DNA of 64,000 nucleotides from Haloarchaeobius iranensis (GTDB lineage Archaea; Halobacteriota; Halobacteria; Halobacteriales; Natrialbaceae). The notes below the pieces were generated by a model. It saw nothing but the letters and a program-made list of their open reading frames with translations. It made no database searches and had not been told where the DNA came from. The translations under genes and the position numbers were made by a program. Each line of letters opens with the position of its first letter. Position 1 is the first letter of the stretch. The stretch covers positions 1-64,000 of the forward strand of contig NZ_FNIA01000003.1 of the NCBI RefSeq assembly GCF_900103505.1, in the 5' to 3' direction. Below are positions 33,743-43,065 of this stretch, piece by piece.

Positions 33743-36700
33743 CTACACCTCCTCGAACAGCGTCGTGATGTCGTCGAAGTCGATGCGACCGTTGTCGTTG
33801 AAGTCGAAGGAGTCGACGTAGTCCTGGATGGCGTCCTCCTCGCGGTGCTCGAAGAACACCGCCACGTCGTCGAAGTCGAGCTGGCCGTTGCCGTTCAGGT
33901 CCTCGTAGACGCCGTCGCCGTCGGGGTCCGTCGGCAGGTCGTTGTCGCCGATGCGCTCGACCGGCGCGATGGTGAGGTCGCCCGTGCTCGTCTCCGCGTC
34001 GATGACGGAGCCGTCGTCGGCGTCGAGCGCCTCGATACCGAGGTCGAGACCGGTGGTGCCGTCCGACTGCGGTTCGAGCGAGATGGTGGCGAGCGGGACG
34101 TCGGTCGCGCCGGTGCCGACGTTGTCCTCGATGTCGGCGGCTTCGAGGCTGACCGTGGAGCCGTCGCCGCTGATGGACGCCGCCGTGGTCGAGTCGGGGA
34201 AGGCGTCGTCGAAGCTCACGTCCGACGCGGTGACGACGCCGGTGTCCGCGATACTGACCGTCACGTCGAAGCCGGCGAGCCCGTCGGGCGCGTTCGAGAG
34301 CGAGAGGTCGGCCGGAACGGCGCTCCCGGCCCCGCTTCGTTCGGGGAAGCTGACCGAGAGGGTCGGCGCGGTCGGCTCGTCACCGCCCGCTCCCGGCTCG
34401 TAGACGTCGAACAGGTCGAAGCCCTGGTGGAAGTTCGTCGTCGTGACGAGCCCCGCGTCGCCGTCGACGTTGCTGGAGTCGTCGGTGACGGCGTCGCCGG
34501 TGAGACGGAGGTCCGTGCCGAGGGCGCTCGCGAGGTCGTTCAGGTTCTCGCGGGCCGCGTCGCTCGCGTTGGCGTCCCCGAGGAGCACGATCGCGCCGCC
34601 GTCGTCGCGGAAGCTCTGGAGCGCGTCGACCTCCGCGTCGGAGAACGCCTCGGTGTGGCTCGTGACGAGCAGCGCGCGACCACGCGAGAGCTTCTCGGCG
34701 GTCGGGTCGTTGACCTGTTCGAAGTTCAGGCCGGCACCCTCGAGGAACCGCTGGTAGTAGGCGGCGTCCTCGTTCGAGAGGGCGAAGTCGGCGCTGAACT
34801 GGCCGTGACCACCGTCGATGAGCACGTCGCCTTCGCGTCCGGACAGGGAGTCGGCGAGGTTCGAGACGAACGTGAAGTTCTCGAAGCCGGAGACATCGTA
34901 GCCCGAGCCCTCGGCCTCCTCGTGGTCCTCGTCGACCAGGAGGCCGCCGAGCATCGCGACGTTCTTCCCCCGGTCGACGCCGGCGAGCGGGGCCTCGCTC
35001 ACGCTGGCGCTCGACTCGGCGTTGACCGGGACGCGACCCTGACCGAGCGCCCCGTTCGCGGAGCCGACGGCCGCCGGCGTCGGGACGAACAGGTCCTCGA
35101 CCGGTCGGTTCCGGTAGCTCGGTGCGGACTCGACGTCGCTCTCGGCCCAGACGCCGGTGCCGGCAGTGCGAGCCTGGTTCTCGTAGCTCCAGAACTCGTC
35201 GTGCATCGAGAGGCCGGAGCCGTAGACGCGAGCGTACCCTTCCTCGATGAGCGAGGCGTTGTACAGGGTGTCCTTGCTGCCGTCGCCGGAGGCGTCGTAC
35301 TCGACGTAGCCGAGCAGTCGGTCGAACGGGTCGGTGACGCCCTCGTTCTCGTCGAAGCTGACGACGACGTCCTGCCCGTCGAGCTCCTGGGTGGCGAAGT
35401 CGGTCGCCTCGCCGGCCCACTCCTGGAGGTGCGCGAGGGGGTCCTCGGTGTCGCCGCCGAAGTACGCGGCGTAGCTGTCGGTGTTGAACTGCTGGGTGGA
35501 GAACGCGAAGTCACCGTCTGCGACGACCTGTGCGTCGTTGTAGCGGAACGCCGCGCCGACCCCGGCGAGTGCGGTGTTCAGCGGCCCGGTCTGGTCGAAG
35601 TCGTCGTAGTCGGACTTGCCGATGAACGTGACCGGGTTACCGTTGGCCGCGAAGGTGGCGAGTGCGTCGAGGTTCGCGTCCGAGAGCTCGTTCGGCGAGG
35701 AGACGACGACGGCGTCGGCGTCGCCAGCGGCCGCGGCGAGATCGCCGCTCTCCTCTAGCGTGTAGCCCGCGTCCTCGGCGCGACCCTCGAAGTTGCCGAA
35801 CTGGTCCGAGAGGCTGTCGTACTGGCCGTTGTCGAGCCAGACGACCGTGCCCTCGCCGCCGAGCTGGTCGTCCCAGACGTTGAGGACGAAGTCACCGTTG
35901 TCGCCGTCCCAGTCGCCATCGTCGGTGACCATGTTGGCGCTGAGCCCGACGAGGTTCCCGTCCTTCACGCCGAGCGGGATGTCGGTCCCGTCGGGATAGC
36001 TCACGGCGTCCCCGCCGTTCTGGTCGGTGACCGTCGCGTTCGACGGTGCCCAGTACAGCACCGTCGCGGCGTCGGTGAGCGGCCCCATCGCGTCGTTCAG
36101 GAAGCAGGTGCCGCTGTAGTGCGAGAGCGAGTCGACCGGCCGCAGGTCGCTCGCGGCCGCGTAGGCGAGGCCCTCCCACTCCTCGGGGCGCTCGGCGCTC
36201 GCGTTCTCGGGTTTCTCCGGCGTGTCGACGCCGAGGACGCGGATCGACCGCGCGCCCACCCCCGAGTTATCGAACTCGACGGTGAACGTGTCGCCGTCGG
36301 CGACGCTCGTCACGGTGCCGGGGTAGCTCTCGCCCGGCTCGAACGGGAGCTCGCCGCCGCCGATGCCCTCGCGACCCTCGAACAGCTCGGGGTAGGCGTC
36401 GGTGTTGCCGTTCTCGGTGAGGACGACGAAGTTCTCGAAGCCGCTGTTCTCGTCGTCGTACACCTGGTCGTCGTTGAATCGGAAGGCCGCGCCGACGGCC
36501 TCGGCGACGGCGTTCAGGTTGGCCGTCCGGTCCTGGTCCTGGAAGTCCGAGGCGTCGTGCAGGAACAGCGCGCCACCGTCGTCGACGAACGAGACGACCG
36601 CCGAGAGCTCGCTGTCGGAGAGCGCGGTCGCGGGGCGGGCGAGCACCAGCCCGTCCGCGTCGCCGAGGTCGGCCGCGAGGTCCGTCGTCGCGGTCACGGT

Positions 36701-37186
36701 GTAGCCGTTGTCCTCGGCGTAGCCGGCGAACGTCGAGATGTCCGCCAGGGTGACCTCGTTGTCGTGGCCCTCGTCGACGAGGACCGACGCGTCGCCGCCG
36801 GTCAGGTCGTCCCAGACGTTCAGGAGGAACTCCTCGTTGCCGGCGTCGCCGAAGGACTCCTGGTTGTTGACGAAGTCGTTGCCGATGCCGACGACGGTCC
36901 CGTCGATGCCGACGAGCGGGATGTCGGTGCCGTCGGGGTAGCTGACGGCGTCGCCGTTGCCGTCCTCGTCGGCGTTGGACGCCGTCGGCTCCGCCCAGAC
37001 GAGCACGTTCGAGCTGTCAGTGAGCGGTTCGCCCGCGGCGTTCAGGAGGCTGCCGGTCGAGTAGAACCGGAGCTGGCCGACGTCGAGTGCCGCGCTCTGA
37101 CCGAACGATGCCCCCGCTCCCGTGGCCGACACGACGCTACCGAGTGAGGTAGCGGCGAGTGTGGCCATAAAATCGCGTCGTTGCAC
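33743..37186 (-). CDS. Large exported protein: split nuclease (SNase), cohesin-like and dockerin domains
   Basis: 1147 aa. Tat signal at 1-27 (QRRDFMATLAATS). Repeat A about 35-275. The first half of a staphylococcal-nuclease domain is at 287-350 (TVTSVADGDTFTVEF, RSIRVLGVDTPEKPE). Repeat B, related to A (both contain DAVSYPDGTDIPL and LLNVWDD/VLNVWDD), is at 353-580. The second SNase half is at 582-685 (FDRLLGYVEYD, LYNASLIEEGYARVYG). Repeat C is at about 735-930. The cohesin-like domain is at about 940-1075. The dockerin at 1087-1147 has two Ca-binding loops (DPDGDGVYEDLNGNGQLDFDD and DFNDNGRIDFDD). Repeats A-C may be DUF4350/amidotransferase-like folds. Promoter TATA (GAATTTATACT, minus) is at about 37208-37218. 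Confidence 0.88.
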   Translation of the reverse strand: MQRRDFMATLAATSLGSVVSATGAGASFGQSAALDVGQLRFYSTGSLLNAAGEPLTDSSNVLVWAEPTASNADEDGNGDAVSYPDGTDIPLVGIDGTVVGIGNDFVNNQESFGDAGNEEFLLNVWDDLTGGDASVLVDEGHDNEVTLADISTFAGYAEDNGYTVTATTDLAADLGDADGLVLARPATALSDSELSAVVSFVDDGGALFLHDASDFQDQDRTANLNAVAEAVGAAFRFNDDQVYDDENSGFENFVVLTENGNTDAYPELFEGREGIGGGELPFEPGESYPGTVTSVADGDTFTVEFDNSGVGARSIRVLGVDTPEKPENASAERPEEWEGLAYAAASDLRPVDSLSHYSGTCFLNDAMGPLTDAATVLYWAPSNATVTDQNGGDAVSYPDGTDIPLGVKDGNLVGLSANMVTDDGDWDGDNGDFVLNVWDDQLGGEGTVVWLDNGQYDSLSDQFGNFEGRAEDAGYTLEESGDLAAAAGDADAVVVSSPNELSDANLDALATFAANGNPVTFIGKSDYDDFDQTGPLNTALAGVGAAFRYNDAQVVADGDFAFSTQQFNTDSYAAYFGGDTEDPLAHLQEWAGEATDFATQELDGQDVVVSFDENEGVTDPFDRLLGYVEYDASGDGSKDTLYNASLIEEGYARVYGSGLSMHDEFWSYENQARTAGTGVWAESDVESAPSYRNRPVEDLFVPTPAAVGSANGALGQGRVPVNAESSASVSEAPLAGVDRGKNVAMLGGLLVDEDHEEAEGSGYDVSGFENFTFVSNLADSLSGREGDVLIDGGHGQFSADFALSNEDAAYYQRFLEGAGLNFEQVNDPTAEKLSRGRALLVTSHTEAFSDAEVDALQSFRDDGGAIVLLGDANASDAARENLNDLASALGTDLRLTGDAVTDDSSNVDGDAGLVTTTNFHQGFDLFDVYEPGAGGDEPTAPTLSVSFPERSGAGSAVPADLSLSNAPDGLAGFDVTVSIADTGVVTASDVSFDDAFPDSTTAASISGDGSTVSLEAADIEDNVGTGATDVPLATISLEPQSDGTTGLDLGIEALDADDGSVIDAETSTGDLTIAPVERIGDNDLPTDPDGDGVYEDLNGNGQLDFDDVAVFFEHREEDAIQDYVDSFDFNDNGRIDFDDITTLFEEV

Positions 37187-37377
37187 ACCGAGGGATTCGT
37201 AGATACCAGTATAAATTCACCGATTTGCTTTGAAGATTAAAGATATAGAATATATAGGATTATGGAGTACACGTGCTTGGTTGAATAAACGCGGGGTCGT
37301 CAGTTCCAGGTCTTCGACGCGGCGACCGCCGGGGCGACCTTCGGCATTTTTATTTCGGCCCTCGGCAAGTGTTGCGT

Positions 37378-38568
37378 ATGGACTTCACGCTGCCGGACGA
37401 ACACCGGATGATCCGCGAGGAGGTTCGGCGCTTCTGCGACGAGGAGATCGAGCCCATCGCACAGGAGATAGAGGACGAGCACCGCTTCCCCGAGGAGATC
37501 TTCGACCAGCTCGCCGACCTGGACGTGATGGGCGTCCCCATCTCCGAGGAGTACGGCGGTCTCGGCGGCGACACGCTGATGTACGCCGTCGTCGCCGAGG
37601 AGCTGGGTCGGGTCTCCGGCTCCGTCGCGCTCTCCTACGTCGCCCACACCTCGCTCGCCTCCAAGCCCATCGAGCTGTTCGGCACCGAGGCACAGAAGGA
37701 ACGCTGGCTCACGCCGCTCGCCTCCGGCGAGTACCTCGGCGGCTGGGCGCTCACCGAGCCGAGCAGCGGGTCGGACGCCTCCGACATGGACACGACCGCC
37801 GAGAAGAGCGAGGCGCGAAGTGCCTCGGAACGGAGCGGCGCAGCCGCGGAGAAGGACGGCGACGAGTGGGTGCTCAACGGTACGAAGCAGTTCATCACGA
37901 ACGCGAACGTCGCCGGCAGCGTCCTCGTCAAGGCCGTCACCGACCCCGGCGAGGGCTACGGCGGCATCTCGACGTTCATCGTCGACCCCGAGGAGGACGA
38001 CGGCTTCGAGGTCACCACCGTCTGGGACAAGATGGGCCTGAACGCCTCGCCCACCTGCGAGATAAAGCTCACCGACGTGCGCGTGCCCGAGGACCGGATG
38101 CTCGGCGAGCGCGGCGACGGCTGGGAGCAGACGAAGAAGACGCTCGACGGCGGGCGCATCTCCATCGCCGCCATCTCGACCGGGCTCGCACAGGGCGCGT
38201 ACGAGGCGGCGAAGGAGTACTCGACGGAGCGCGAGCAGTTCGGCCAGCCCATCTCGAAGTTCGACGCCATCCGCGACAAGGTCGTCGACATGGACCGCAA
38301 GATAGAGCGCGCACGGCTGCTCACCCACAAGTCGGCGTGGCAGTACGACCAGGGCCAGTCCGTCACGAGGTCCTCGTCGCTCGCCAAGCTCGACGCGAGC
38401 GAGGCCGCCCGCGAGGTCGCCGAGGAGGCGGTCCAGACGCTCGGCGGCTACGGCTACACCGAGGACTTCTCACCGCAGCGGTTCTACCGCGACGCGAAGC
38501 TCATGGAGATCGGCGAGGGGACCAGCGAGATTCAGCACCTCGTCATCGGCCGCGAACTCGGCCTCTAG
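37378..38568 (+). CDS. Acyl-CoA dehydrogenase
   Basis: 396-aa FAD enzyme of fatty-acid or branched-chain acyl-CoA oxidation. GGWALTEPSSGSDASDM is the FAD/substrate motif, KMGLNASPTCEIKLTDVRVP and the C-terminal GGYGYTEDFSPQRFYRDAKLMEIGEGTSEIQHLVIGREL are typical, with the catalytic Glu in EGTSE. An Ala/Glu/Ser-rich insertion (EKSEARSASERSGAAAEKD) interrupts the middle domain before EWVLNGTKQFITNA. The TATA box TTTTTATTT (37346-37354) supports the start at 37378. Confidence 0.94.
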   Translation: MDFTLPDEHRMIREEVRRFCDEEIEPIAQEIEDEHRFPEEIFDQLADLDVMGVPISEEYGGLGGDTLMYAVVAEELGRVSGSVALSYVAHTSLASKPIELFGTEAQKERWLTPLASGEYLGGWALTEPSSGSDASDMDTTAEKSEARSASERSGAAAEKDGDEWVLNGTKQFITNANVAGSVLVKAVTDPGEGYGGISTFIVDPEEDDGFEVTTVWDKMGLNASPTCEIKLTDVRVPEDRMLGERGDGWEQTKKTLDGGRISIAAISTGLAQGAYEAAKEYSTEREQFGQPISKFDAIRDKVVDMDRKIERARLLTHKSAWQYDQGQSVTRSSSLAKLDASEAAREVAEEAVQTLGGYGYTEDFSPQRFYRDAKLMEIGEGTSEIQHLVIGRELGL

Positions 38569-38822
38569 AAACCGCGCCGCTCGAACTCCTCGTCGTTGCC
38601 GCCGAGCCGTTCTCTCGCCCGTTCGACGTTCGCCCGGAGCGCGAACACCAGCCCGACCAGGAGCACGACGGCGATGACGAGACCGAGGTCGTAGAACCCC
38701 TCCGCGCGCAGCCACGGGAACACCACCAGCCCGTAGCCGAAGAGGACGATAACGTAGAGGTTGTTGTACTCCTTGAAGAACTCCGTGAGCGAGTCCGTGA
38801 GCGACCGGTCGGAGTCTGTCAT
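38565..38822 (-). CDS. Small two-helix membrane protein (85 aa)
   Basis: Polar N-terminus (TDSDRSLTDSLTEFFKEYNN), two hydrophobic helices (LYVIVLFGYGLVVFPWL and FYDLGLVIAVVLLVGLVFALRANVERARERL) and a charged tail. No family recognised. Its stop codon overlaps the stop of the convergent acyl-CoA dehydrogenase gene in a shared CTAG. Confidence 0.72.
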   Translation of the reverse strand: MTDSDRSLTDSLTEFFKEYNNLYVIVLFGYGLVVFPWLRAEGFYDLGLVIAVVLLVGLVFALRANVERARERLGGNDEEFERRGF

Positions 38823-38920
38823 CCGTTGTCAGTATCGGCCCGGGAGCCAAGAAGCCACCGGAGCCAACTCGGTTTGGCCCCCGTTTGAACTGCTTCGCGC
38901 ACCCGTTTTCGGGTGGAGCC

Positions 38921-39124
38921 ATGACCGACCACCAGACCCAGAGCGAATCGGCAGGCGACGCGGTCGACGACGCACTGGACAGCCTCCGGTCGAAGCTCGA
39001 CGAGTTCGGTGGCGACGGCGGCAAGAAGGGGAAGGCGGCGAGCAAAGGCCACGAACTGGTCGACGAGCTGGAGGAGACGATCACGGATCTGACGAGTTCG
39101 AGCGACAGCTCGTCGAAGTACTGA
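38921..39124 (+). CDS. Small acidic, helical protein (67 aa)
   Basis: MTDHQTQSESAGDAVDDALDSLRSKLDEFGG followed by a Lys/Gly-rich centre (DGGKKGKAASKGHELVDELEETITDLTSS) and a Ser tail. Probably a coiled-coil or disordered protein. The start at 38921 comes after a non-coding-looking stretch. No family recognised; could be spurious, but codon bias is normal. Confidence 0.5.
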   Translation: MTDHQTQSESAGDAVDDALDSLRSKLDEFGGDGGKKGKAASKGHELVDELEETITDLTSSSDSSSKY

Positions 39125-39190
39125 CGCCGCGGCACCCCCGTCCAACGCTGACGCCGCAAGTTTCTCCGTGTCCACGCGAGGACGTCCGCT

Positions 39191-39733
39191 ATGGACGATT
39201 TCGTGATTCGTCGGTTCGAAGCCAGCGACACCGACGCAGTCTGGCGTGTCCACGACCGGGCGCTCCGGGCGTCCGCGATGGACTATGACCCGGCGTACGA
39301 CCGCTACCTCCGCCACGTCGAACGCGAGTTCTTCGAAACAGGCGGCCGGTTCACGGTCGTCGAGGCGGCCGATCGCGGCACAGTAGCGACCACCCGCGAC
39401 CACGCCGCCGAGCCGGCCATCGTCGCGATCGGCGGGTTCCAGCCGCTCGCGTACGTGCGCGAGGAGTCGGACCCGCCGTCGTGGCTCCCGGCCGCCGTCG
39501 ACGAGACGTGCCGAATCCGCAGCGTCGCGGTCGCGCCCGACCTGCAGGGCGAGGGCATCGGCACCGAACTGCTCGACCGGCTCGCGACGTGGGCCGCCGA
39601 ACGCGGGTTCGGGTACGCGGTGCTCAAGACGGACACGTCGATGGCGCAGGCGTGTCGCTTCTACGAGCGCCGTGGCTACGAGTCGGTGGCGGAGCGAGAG
39701 GGTGAGCGCTGGTACGGGAAACGGCTCGACTGA
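39191..39733 (+). CDS. GNAT-family N-acetyltransferase
   Basis: 180 aa. The acetyl-CoA-binding motif A is clear: CRIRSVAVAPDLQGEGIGTELLDRLATWAAERGF, with QxxGxG. Motif B ends in ACRFYERRGYESV. Substrate unknown. Intact, unlike the related gene at 2285-2769. Convergent with the first glutamate dehydrogenase. Confidence 0.88.
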   Translation: MDDFVIRRFEASDTDAVWRVHDRALRASAMDYDPAYDRYLRHVEREFFETGGRFTVVEAADRGTVATTRDHAAEPAIVAIGGFQPLAYVREESDPPSWLPAAVDETCRIRSVAVAPDLQGEGIGTELLDRLATWAAERGFGYAVLKTDTSMAQACRFYERRGYESVAEREGERWYGKRLD

Positions 39734-39757
39734 CGAGGGCGATGCTCCGGCCGCGGC

Positions 39758-41014
39758 TCAGGGCCAGTTGCCCGAGTCCATGTACGCGTCGACGACGCGC
39801 TGGATGGCGTTGACGTAGCACGCGGTGCGGAGGTTCGGCGTGCCGAAGGACTCGTGGGCCTCAGTCATGCGGTCGAAGGCGTCGACGATGATGGCCTCCA
39901 GTTCGTCGTTGACGCGCTCCTCGTCCCAGTAGAAGCGCTGGCGGTTCTGGACCCACTCGAAGTAGGAGACGGTGACGCCGCCCGCGTTCGCCAGGATGTC
40001 GGGGACGACCCACACGTCGGACTCGGTGAGCACGTCGTCGGCGTCGGGCGTGAGCGGCCCGTTCGCTGCCTCGACGATGATGTCGGCCTGCACGTCACGG
40101 GCGAGCTCCTCGTCGATGGCGTTCTCCAGCGCCGCCGGGATGAGGAGATCGACGTCCATCGTCAGCAGGTCCTCGTTCGTGAACTCCTCGTCGGCGTCGT
40201 CGTAGCCGGAGACGGAGCCGGTCTCGCGCTTGAAGTCCTTGATGGCGACGGGGTCGAACCCGTCGGCCTTGTGGACCGCACCGGAGGAGTCCGAGACGGC
40301 GACGACGTCGGCCCCGAGCTCGTCGACCAGCTTCGCCGCGACCCAGCCGGCGTTCCCGTAGCCCTGCACGGCGACGGTGGCCTCGCTGATGTCGCGGTCG
40401 AGGTAGTCGAACACCTCGCGGGCGGCGAGCATCGTCGAGCGGCCCGTCGCCTCGACGCGGCCCTCGCTGCCGCCGGACTCGATGGCCTTGCCCGTGACGA
40501 CGCCGGGCTCGGTCTTGTTCTCCAGCGTCTCGTAGGTGTCCTTGATCCAGTTCATCTCGCGCTGACCCGTGTTCACGTCGGGTGCGGGGATGTCCCGGTC
40601 CTCGCCGACGAGGGGCCGGAGCTCCTTCGCGAACGAGCGAGTGACACGCTCGAGCTCCCTCGCGGAGTGCTCGGACGGGTCGATGACGATGCCGCCCTTG
40701 CCGCCGCCGTAGGGGATGCCGACGGTGGCGCACTTGTAGACCATCCAGCCCGAGAGCGCCTTGACCTCGTCGCGGGAGACGCCCGGGTGGTAGCGGATGC
40801 CACCCTTGTAAGGGCCGCGGTCGCCGTTGAACTGCGAGCGGAACGCCTTGAACCGGCCGATGCTCCCGTCGTCCATGTCGACGGTGAGGTTCGTCTCGAG
40901 CACTCGTTCGGGGTGTTTCAGCCGCTCGATCACGTCGTCCCGGACGTCCAGGTACGCGGCGGCGTCGTCGACCTGCTCCTGGAGACTCTCGAATGGGTTG
41001 GCCTCGTCTGTCAT
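39758..41014 (-). CDS. gdhB: Glutamate dehydrogenase, paralog 1
   Basis: 418 aa. Interconverts glutamate and 2-oxoglutarate plus ammonia. [46 protein letters not shown] is the substrate region with the catalytic Lys in [38 protein letters not shown] is the NAD(P) Rossmann domain. [10 protein letters not shown] and [24 protein letters not shown] close the family core. It differs from paralog 2 in several ways, including QNRQRFYW against QDINRRQW. Upstream, minus-strand A/T runs at about 41070-41100 may be the promoter. Symbol is by family resemblance only. Confidence 0.93.
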   Translation of the reverse strand: MTDEANPFESLQEQVDDAAAYLDVRDDVIERLKHPERVLETNLTVDMDDGSIGRFKAFRSQFNGDRGPYKGGIRYHPGVSRDEVKALSGWMVYKCATVGIPYGGGKGGIVIDPSEHSARELERVTRSFAKELRPLVGEDRDIPAPDVNTGQREMNWIKDTYETLENKTEPGVVTGKAIESGGSEGRVEATGRSTMLAAREVFDYLDRDISEATVAVQGYGNAGWVAAKLVDELGADVVAVSDSSGAVHKADGFDPVAIKDFKRETGSVSGYDDADEEFTNEDLLTMDVDLLIPAALENAIDEELARDVQADIIVEAANGPLTPDADDVLTESDVWVVPDILANAGGVTVSYFEWVQNRQRFYWDEERVNDELEAIIVDAFDRMTEAHESFGTPNLRTACYVNAIQRVVDAYMDSGNWP

Positions 41015-41094
41015 CAGCCGAAAAATCTCGGAGGGAGGGGTTAAGCGTGGCGGAGTTAAAACAATAGGAGGGGATTAAACCTGTTCCAATATCC

Positions 41095-41967
41095 TTATAT
41101 TTCGTCGGCCGCCGTCGCTCGTGCCACGACCCGCTCGGCCTGTGCGACGAGTGGCGCGTCTATCATCTCGCCGTCGACCTGGAACACGCCGCGGTCCTCT
41201 GCGTCGGCTTCCGCCTTGGCCGCCAGCACGCGTTCGGCCCACTCGACGGTCTCCGGGTCCGGCGTGAACGCCTCGTTGACGATGGACACCTGCGAGGGGT
41301 GGATGGCCATCTTGCCGTCGTAGCCGAGTTCGATGGCGAACTCGGTCGCCTCGCGCAACCCCTCGCTGTCGGAGAAATCCGTGTAGACGGTGTCGATGGC
41401 GTCGACCTCGACCGCGGCGGCCGCAAGCACGACGTGCTCGCGCGCGTAGAGTACCTCCGTCCCCTCGTCGGTCCGGGTCGCACCGATGTCGGCCGAGAGG
41501 TCCTCGGCACCGAACACGAGCGCGTCGGTCGCGTCGGCGGCGGCGACCGATTCGGCGTGCAACACGCCGGCCGCGCTCTCGACCAGCGCGAGGACGGGCG
41601 GCGTCTCGCCGGGGACCAGTGCGTCCAGCGCGTCCACGTCGTCGCCGTCGGTGCACTTCGGGAGCATCAGGGCGTCCGGGCGGCCCGCGGTATCGTCGCC
41701 GCCCGGTCCGTCGAACAGCGCCTCGACGTCCTCGTCGGCGGTCGCACCGGAGCCTTCGACGGGGTTGACCCGCACGCAGACCTCGGCGTCGGGCTCGAAC
41801 TCGGGGTCGGCCAGCACCGCCCGCACAGCGTCGCGGGCCTCGTCCTTGCGGGCCGGTGCGACGGCGTCCTCCAGGTCGAAGACGATGGTGTCCGCGCCGG
41901 TGCCGGGGGCCTTCCGCAGCAGTTCCGGTCGGTCGCCGGGCGAGAACAGCACGCTACGTCTGAGCAT
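41095..41967 (-). CDS. HpcH/HpaI aldolase / citrate lyase beta-like (CitE) protein
   Basis: 290 aa. RSVLFSPGDRPELLRKAPGTGADTIVFDLEDAVAPARKDEAR is the CitE start with metal-binding Asp/Glu. ALVESAAGVLHAESVAAADATDALVFGAEDLSADIG holds the metal-ligand Glu and Asp. YDGKMAIHPSQVSIVNEAFTPDPE is the conserved end. Members cleave citryl-, malyl- or methylmalyl-CoA; in archaea without other Cit subunits a malyl-CoA-type lyase is more likely. Substrate not decidable. Confidence 0.88.
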   Translation of the reverse strand: MLRRSVLFSPGDRPELLRKAPGTGADTIVFDLEDAVAPARKDEARDAVRAVLADPEFEPDAEVCVRVNPVEGSGATADEDVEALFDGPGGDDTAGRPDALMLPKCTDGDDVDALDALVPGETPPVLALVESAAGVLHAESVAAADATDALVFGAEDLSADIGATRTDEGTEVLYAREHVVLAAAAVEVDAIDTVYTDFSDSEGLREATEFAIELGYDGKMAIHPSQVSIVNEAFTPDPETVEWAERVLAAKAEADAEDRGVFQVDGEMIDAPLVAQAERVVARATAADEI

Positions 41968-42034
41968 ATCCCAACCGACGACGGACTAGGTGTTGAAACC
42001 TCTCGTCTCGGGCCGGCCGCGGGGGTGCGTCGGC

Positions 42035-43065
42035 TCACTCGGGGGCGACCCACTCCAGCCAGCGGCCGTGGGACTCGTAGCGTGCGATGGTGGTGGTGGG
42101 TTCGAGGACGCCGTCGTCGCTCACGTCGGCGTGGCGCAGTGCGATGCCCGGTCCGTCGCTCGACTCGACTGCGTGGCTCCCCGACACCCAGTGCAGGTCG
42201 CGGTCGGTGGCCAGGTCGGCCAGCAGGTCGCGGTACCGGTCCCGCTGGGCCTCGGTGAGCTGGTAGAGCACCTGCGTGTCGTAGACGCAAACCGCCACGT
42301 CCGTGGGGAGTTCGTCGACCACCGCGGTGAGCACGTCGAGTGCGTCCCCCGCGACGATCTCGGGTGGGTCCGTGCGGGCGACCGTCGCCGCCGCCGCGAG
42401 CTGCTCGTGGCGGTCGACGTGCTCCGGCCAGACGAGCGCCCGCAGCCAGTTCAGGTCCTCGTCGTCGGTCGCGTCGAGCGGGTTCAGGTCGATACCGACG
42501 CGGGTGGCGACGGCGGGCGGGTCGGCGGGCAGCGGCGGGTCGCCCGCGCGGAGGTCGGCGGACACCGTGACGGACGCGTCGTCGACGCCGACCGTTCGGG
42601 CCCCGCCGTCCGGCAGCCGGTACTGGTAGCTGTAGCGGTCGAAGAGCAGGTTGAGACCGGCGCTCGCCCCGACCTCGACCAGCGCGACCGGGCCGTCGAC
42701 CCGCTCGGCGACCCGGGCGAACGCGGGGTAGAGGACGCTCGTCCGACCGACGGCGTTCGTCTGCGTCCGACGGGTTGCGACCAGTTCGCGGACGCGAGCC
42801 TCGTGGGACCGGACGAAGTCAGCGAACGCCGGCACGGGGTCGTCCACGTTCGGGTCCCGCGCGTCCTCGCCGACGACGCTCGGGTACCACTCGCGGAGGT
42901 CGTGTGCTGCACCGTCCAGCAGGAGCGCGTGGACCGCCGCGAACAGGTTGTTCGGTGCTGGCTGGTCGGCTGGAACCGCGCCAGCGATGGCGAGGACGTC
43001 GTCGTCGGCCGCGGCGATGCCGCGCGCTCGTCGCGGGTCGCCACCGGCGCAGGCGGAGCGGTCAC
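42035..43065 (-). CDS. DUF2332-family protein with defective or shifted 5' end
   Basis: About 340 aa. Conserved DUF2332 parts: AIAGAVPADQPAPNNLFAAVHALLLDGAAHDLREWYPS, VEVGASAGLNLLFDRYSYQYRL (SAM-binding-like loop), GIDLNPLDATDDEDLNWLRALVWPE and a final GRWLEWVAPE. The family is methyltransferase-like and uncharacterised. The coding frame has no ATG, GTG or TTG between the upstream gene and the conserved region. The GTG at 43065, which overlaps the stop of the HTH gene, is in another frame (span 3n+2). A one-base loss near 43030-43060 would restore it. The product may be missing. Confidence 0.65.

Noticed and set aside
33029..35758. A 909-codon open frame on the plus strand opposite the large nuclease/dockerin gene
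   Set aside because: It mirrors the GC-rich third positions of the real minus-strand gene; its translation is Val/Arg/Asp-rich with no domains, while the opposite strand has clear ones.
37300..37345. Minus-strand stretch reading MPKVAPAVAASKTWN and stop, like a protein C-terminus
   Set aside because: Only 15 codons, directly in the promoter region of acyl-CoA dehydrogenase; too short to support a remnant.
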